Below are positions 4,405-6,643 of a stretch of DNA of 6,643 nt, in pieces. How positions within the stretch are numbered: position 1 is the first letter of the stretch; each line of letters begins with the position of its first letter. Made by a program: the position numbers and the translations under genes. This DNA comes from PNKC01 sp039917655 (GTDB taxonomy: Bacteria; Chloroflexota; Dehalococcoidia; Tepidiformales; Tepidiformaceae): positions 1 through 6,643 of the forward strand of contig JBDSJC010000256.1 in assembly GCA_039917655.1 (NCBI GenBank), given 5' to 3'. Under the pieces are notes generated by a model that was not told the DNA's origin, did no database searches, and was given only the letters and a program-made list of their open reading frames with translations.

Positions 4405-5709
4405 TTGGAACTGCAGAACGCCGTCATCGTCGATGGGGCACGCTCGGCCTTTGGCCGTGGTGGCCGTGGCAAACTCGTCGCAACCCGCCTGGATGAAGCA
4501 GGCGCCCAGGTCCTTCGCGCGCTCCTTGAGCGCAATCCCAAGGTTCGCCCAGAGATGATCGAAGACATCGGCCTCGGCAACGTTGGCCACGCGGCTGAAC
4601 TCGGCGGTTACGGCGCCGATGTCGTCTCCCGCCTCGCCGGCCTGCCTGCCGAAGTTTCCGCCTACGACTGCAACCGCCAGTGCGGCTCCTCCATGGAGAC
4701 GTTGCACCGCGTCGCCCAGTCGATCATGGTCGGCGCCACTGACTGCGGAGTCGCGCTCGGCATCGAGCGCATGGGCCGCGCACTTGGCGGCGGCGCCCGT
4801 GGCGAGACCACCCGCCTCACCGAATTCAACCCCAACCGCCTGAAGCAGAACGACCTCCAGCGCAACATGGCCGCCAACCACTTCGAAGACTTCGGCGTCC
4901 CCTTCCAGGACGAAATCCTCGATTACTCGCCCGTCCTTTCGATGACCCAAACCGCCCAGAACGCCGCCGAAGTCTATGGTCTGACTCGCGAAGAGATGGA
5001 CCAGTTCGCCGTCGATAGTCACCGGAAGGCTGTCGCTGCCTACGAGAACGGCTTTTACAAGCACGAAATCATCCCCCTCGAAGTAGAAGAGCCGGTCTTC
5101 GATGAGAACGGCAACTGGGTCGAATCCGAACGCGGCAAGACCATCACGTTCGAACGCGACGAGTGCATTCGCCCTGGCACGAACATGGAAACACTCGGCC
5201 AGCTGCCGGGTATCAAAGGTGTCGTCAGCCCCCGCGGCGAAGAGATTCGCATCACCGCTGGCAACAGCTGCCCGACGAACGACGGCATCACCGCCGCCAT
5301 CATCATGAGCGAAAAAATGGCCCTCCAGCTCGGCCTCGAACCGCTGGCCCGCATCGTCGGCTTCGGCGTCGCTGGCGTAAAGCCGCAGGTCATGGGCCTC
5401 GGCCCCATCCCTTCGACCCGCAAGGCCCTGCGCAAGGCCGGCATCACCGCTGACCAGATCGACCGCGTCGAGTTCAACGAAGCGTTCGCTGCCCAGGTCA
5501 TCCCGTCCTGCCGTGAACTCGGCATTCCCATGGACCGTGTGAACGTCAACGGCGGCTCCATCGCCATCGGCCACCCGCTCGGCGCTACCGGTGCCCGGCT
5601 CGTGCTGTCCGTCGCCCACGAACTGCGCCACAGCGGCGGGCGTTACGGCCTCGCCACCCAGTGCATCGGCGCCGGGATGGGCATCAGCACCATCATCGAG
5701 CGCATCTAA
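4405..5709 (+). CDS. Thiolase family protein (acetyl-CoA acetyltransferase / acyl-CoA thiolase)
   Basis: From TTG at 4405 this gives 434 residues, slightly longer than the usual 390-430. The frame opens earlier (GTG at 4354), but the family N-terminus (A-V-I-V-D-G-A-R-S-A-F-G-R) begins just after the TTG, which has a good Shine-Dalgarno. Catalytic features seen: the nucleophilic Cys93 in C-N-R-Q-C-G-S-S-M; N-E-A-F-A at 358-362; G-G-S-I-A-I-G-H-P-L-G-A-T-G at 383-396 with His390; and C-I-G-A-G-M-G at 420-426 with Cys420. These make it a catalytically complete thiolase. The enzyme condenses two acyl-CoA units or cleaves 3-ketoacyl-CoA, in the cytoplasm and normally as a tetramer. Substrate length is not readable. 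Two departures from the common pattern are A-G-N-S-C-P-T-N-D-G at 285-294 (usually A-G-N-A-S-G) and A for G in the C-terminal loop. No beta-oxidation partner is adjacent; it appears monocistronic, with purL 198 bases downstream. Confidence 0.96.
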   Translation: MELQNAVIVDGARSAFGRGGRGKLVATRLDEAGAQVLRALLERNPKVRPEMIEDIGLGNVGHAAELGGYGADVVSRLAGLPAEVSAYDCNRQCGSSMETLHRVAQSIMVGATDCGVALGIERMGRALGGGARGETTRLTEFNPNRLKQNDLQRNMAANHFEDFGVPFQDEILDYSPVLSMTQTAQNAAEVYGLTREEMDQFAVDSHRKAVAAYENGFYKHEIIPLEVEEPVFDENGNWVESERGKTITFERDECIRPGTNMETLGQLPGIKGVVSPRGEEIRITAGNSCPTNDGITAAIIMSEKMALQLGLEPLARIVGFGVAGVKPQVMGLGPIPSTRKALRKAGITADQIDRVEFNEAFAAQVIPSCRELGIPMDRVNVNGGSIAIGHPLGATGARLVLSVAHELRHSGGRYGLATQCIGAGMGISTIIERI

Positions 5710-5778
5710 AAACCCGGCTTCTAGTACTACGCTAAGAAAGAAGGCGTTAGTTGAGGGCCATTGTCGAACTGCCTTTTC

Positions 5779-5820
5779 TCCCCTCTCCCTCCGCAGTGGG
5801 AGAGGGGACGGGGGTGAGGG
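5779..5820. repeat. GC-rich hairpin repeat between the thiolase and purL
   Basis: An 11-bp perfect stem (TCCCCTCTCCC at 5779-5789 with its complement at 5798-5808) encloses an 8-base loop TCCGCAGT and is followed by CGGGGGTGAGGG. From memory, this CCCTCTCCC / GGGAGAGGG / GGGTGAGGG pattern recurs in intergenic regions of many GC-rich bacteria. No U-run follows on either strand, so it is not a standard intrinsic terminator, though it could still end or protect the thiolase transcript 70 bases after its stop. Confidence 0.6.
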
Positions 5821-5895
5821 TCCGCGCGTTGCCGAACAACCGCGCTATTTCTCAACTTGATGCTAGCGGCTCTCGCCCGTTTCGCGGCCGCTCTC

Positions 5896-5901
5896 TACGC
5901 T
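5896..5901 (+). promoter_or_regulatory. Possible -10 element for a leaderless purL transcript
   Basis: TACGCT (TANNNT pattern) ends exactly 6 bases before the purL ATG at 5908, the distance expected if transcription begins at or next to the start codon. No Shine-Dalgarno is present, and no good -35 hexamer is found at 16-18 bases. This is a motif-based suggestion only. Confidence 0.25.
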
Positions 5902-5907
5902 GTAGCC

Positions 5908-6643
5908 ATGCCCGTTGACCAGGCCGCTCTCGATTCCGTCGCCCTCAGCCTCCCCGAATACGAACTCCTCGTCGAACAGCTCGGCCGCGAACCGAACGTC
6001 GTCGAGCTCGGCATGTTTGGCTCGCTGTGGAGCGAACACTGCGGCTACAAGAACTCCAAGCCCCTCCTGAAACTGTTCCCCAGTGGCGGAGACCTCGTGC
6101 TCACCAAGGCCGGGGCGGAGAACGCGGGTGCGATCGATATTGGGGGCGGCCTCTGCGTCGTCATGAAGGTCGAATCGCACAATCACCCCTCGGCGATTGA
6201 GCCGTACGAGGGCGCCGCGACGGGCGTCGGCGGCATTGTGCGCGACATCTTCGCGATGGGCGCTTACCCCGTCGCGATCCTCAATTCGCTGCGTTTCGGC
6301 CCCCCAAGCGTCCCACAGAACCGCTTCCTCTTCGAAGGCGTAGTCGGCGGCATCGGCGGCTATGGGAACTGCCTGGGCATCCCAAACGTCGGCGGCGAAG
6401 TCGTGTTCTCGGAGTCGTACAGCGGCAACCCGCTGGTCAACGCAATGTGCGTCGGCATCGCCGAGACGAGCAAGCTGCAGAGCGCGAAGGCGCGCGGCGA
6501 AGGCAACGTTTTTCTGCTCGTGGGAGCGGATACGGGTCGCGATGGGATCCACGGCGCGACGTTCAGCTCGATCGAGCTGCACGACGAATCGAACGTGGTT
6601 TCCAGCGCCGCGGTGCAGATCGGCGATCCGATCACCGAGAAGC
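5908..6643 (+). CDS. purL: Phosphoribosylformylglycinamidine synthase subunit PurL (N-terminal part)
   Basis: The first 245 codons are present; the frame runs off the right edge. The complete small-type protein is usually about 730-750 residues. It makes formylglycinamidine ribonucleotide from FGAR, ATP and glutamine-derived ammonia in de novo purine synthesis, in complex with PurQ and PurS. Seen: E-L-G-M-F-G-S-L-W-S-E-H-C-G-Y-K-N-S (33-50, a PurL signature), V-E-S-H-N-H-P-S-A-I-E-P-Y-E-G-A-A-T-G (88-106, ATP/metal site), G-G-I-V-R-D-I-F-A-M-G-A (108-119), Y-G-N-C-L-G-I-P-N-V-G-G-E (152-164) and G-R-D-G-I-H-G-A-T-F-S-S (210-221). These and the short N-terminus match the Bacillus type rather than the 1300-residue proteobacterial enzyme. 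ATG at 5908 fits the family start. An in-frame ATG at 5860 would add an Ala-rich 16-residue extension. Neither has a Shine-Dalgarno. Confidence 0.96.
   Translation, partial: MPVDQAALDSVALSLPEYELLVEQLGREPNVVELGMFGSLWSEHCGYKNSKPLLKLFPSGGDLVLTKAGAENAGAIDIGGGLCVVMKVESHNHPSAIEPYEGAATGVGGIVRDIFAMGAYPVAILNSLRFGPPSVPQNRFLFEGVVGGIGGYGNCLGIPNVGGEVVFSESYSGNPLVNAMCVGIAETSKLQSAKARGEGNVFLLVGADTGRDGIHGATFSSIELHDESNVVSSAAVQIGDPITEK

Noticed and set aside
4360..5631. 423-codon open frame antisense to the thiolase
   Set aside because: It mirrors the thiolase with no recognisable domain. Long antisense frames are expected in GC-rich genes with C/G-ending codons.
5749..5857. AGTTGAG and CTCAACT as terminal inverted repeats of a small element around the hairpin
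   Set aside because: Seven matching bases about 100 bases apart are expected by chance, and no target-site duplication is visible.
5863..6582. 239-codon open frame antisense to purL
   Set aside because: The plus strand encodes unmistakable PurL motifs throughout; the antisense product shows no family features.
1..6643. CRISPR array, insertion sequence, toxin-antitoxin or phage genes
   Set aside because: No regularly spaced long repeats, transposase, integrase or phage motifs were seen on either strand.

Overview
The window is high-GC DNA with tightly packed bacterial genes. It carries a twin-arginine lipoprotein signal, a DUF4230 membrane protein, a catabolic-looking amidohydrolase/esterase pair, a thiolase and a small-type PurL. 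Together these would fit a Chloroflexota (Dehalococcoidia-like) environmental genome. That placement is an inference from gene style only; no phylogenetic marker was tested.

Layout. Bases 1-3060 read on the minus strand. In transcription order they hold an amidohydrolase family 2 protein (3060-2050), an HSL-type alpha/beta hydrolase (1954-1016), a class I SAM methyltransferase interrupted by an in-frame TGA (1019-426), and the first 76 codons of a Tat-exported lipoprotein that runs off the left edge (228-1). The hydrolase and methyltransferase overlap through a GTGA junction, so they were built to be co-translated. The lipoprotein has its own promoter, with a 19-bp dyad just upstream. A divergent intergenic region (3061-3200) separates this block from a plus-strand single-pass membrane protein with a DUF4230 domain (3201-3956). 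A perfect 30-bp palindrome then acts as a probable bidirectional terminator between that gene and a minus-strand tRNA-Pro(CGG). Next on the plus strand come a thiolase (TTG start at 4405, to 5709) and the first 245 codons of purL (from 5908, running off the right edge).

How the genes relate. The amidohydrolase and the HSL esterase are both hydrolases of small carbon compounds and could act in one degradation route, but nothing in the sequence names the substrate. The thiolase (acyl-CoA/acetyl-CoA metabolism), purL (de novo purine synthesis) and tRNA-Pro are housekeeping functions in separate transcription units.

Gene-free stretches. None exceeds 300 bases. Bases 229-425 hold a promoter and a dyad. 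Bases 1955-2049 hold a degenerate 7-bp tandem repeat. Bases 4150-4404 hold a tRNA promoter, a hexamer/octamer short-repeat cluster and the thiolase promoter. Bases 5710-5907 hold a long GC-rich hairpin of the kind dispersed in many bacterial genomes.

I see no new defence, mobile or CRISPR-like system. The observations most worth checking are the single in-frame stop inside an otherwise intact methyltransferase, the heptanucleotide repeat, the short-repeat cluster before the thiolase, and two plus-strand genes that lack a Shine-Dalgarno but have a -10-like hexamer 6 bases before their ATG.
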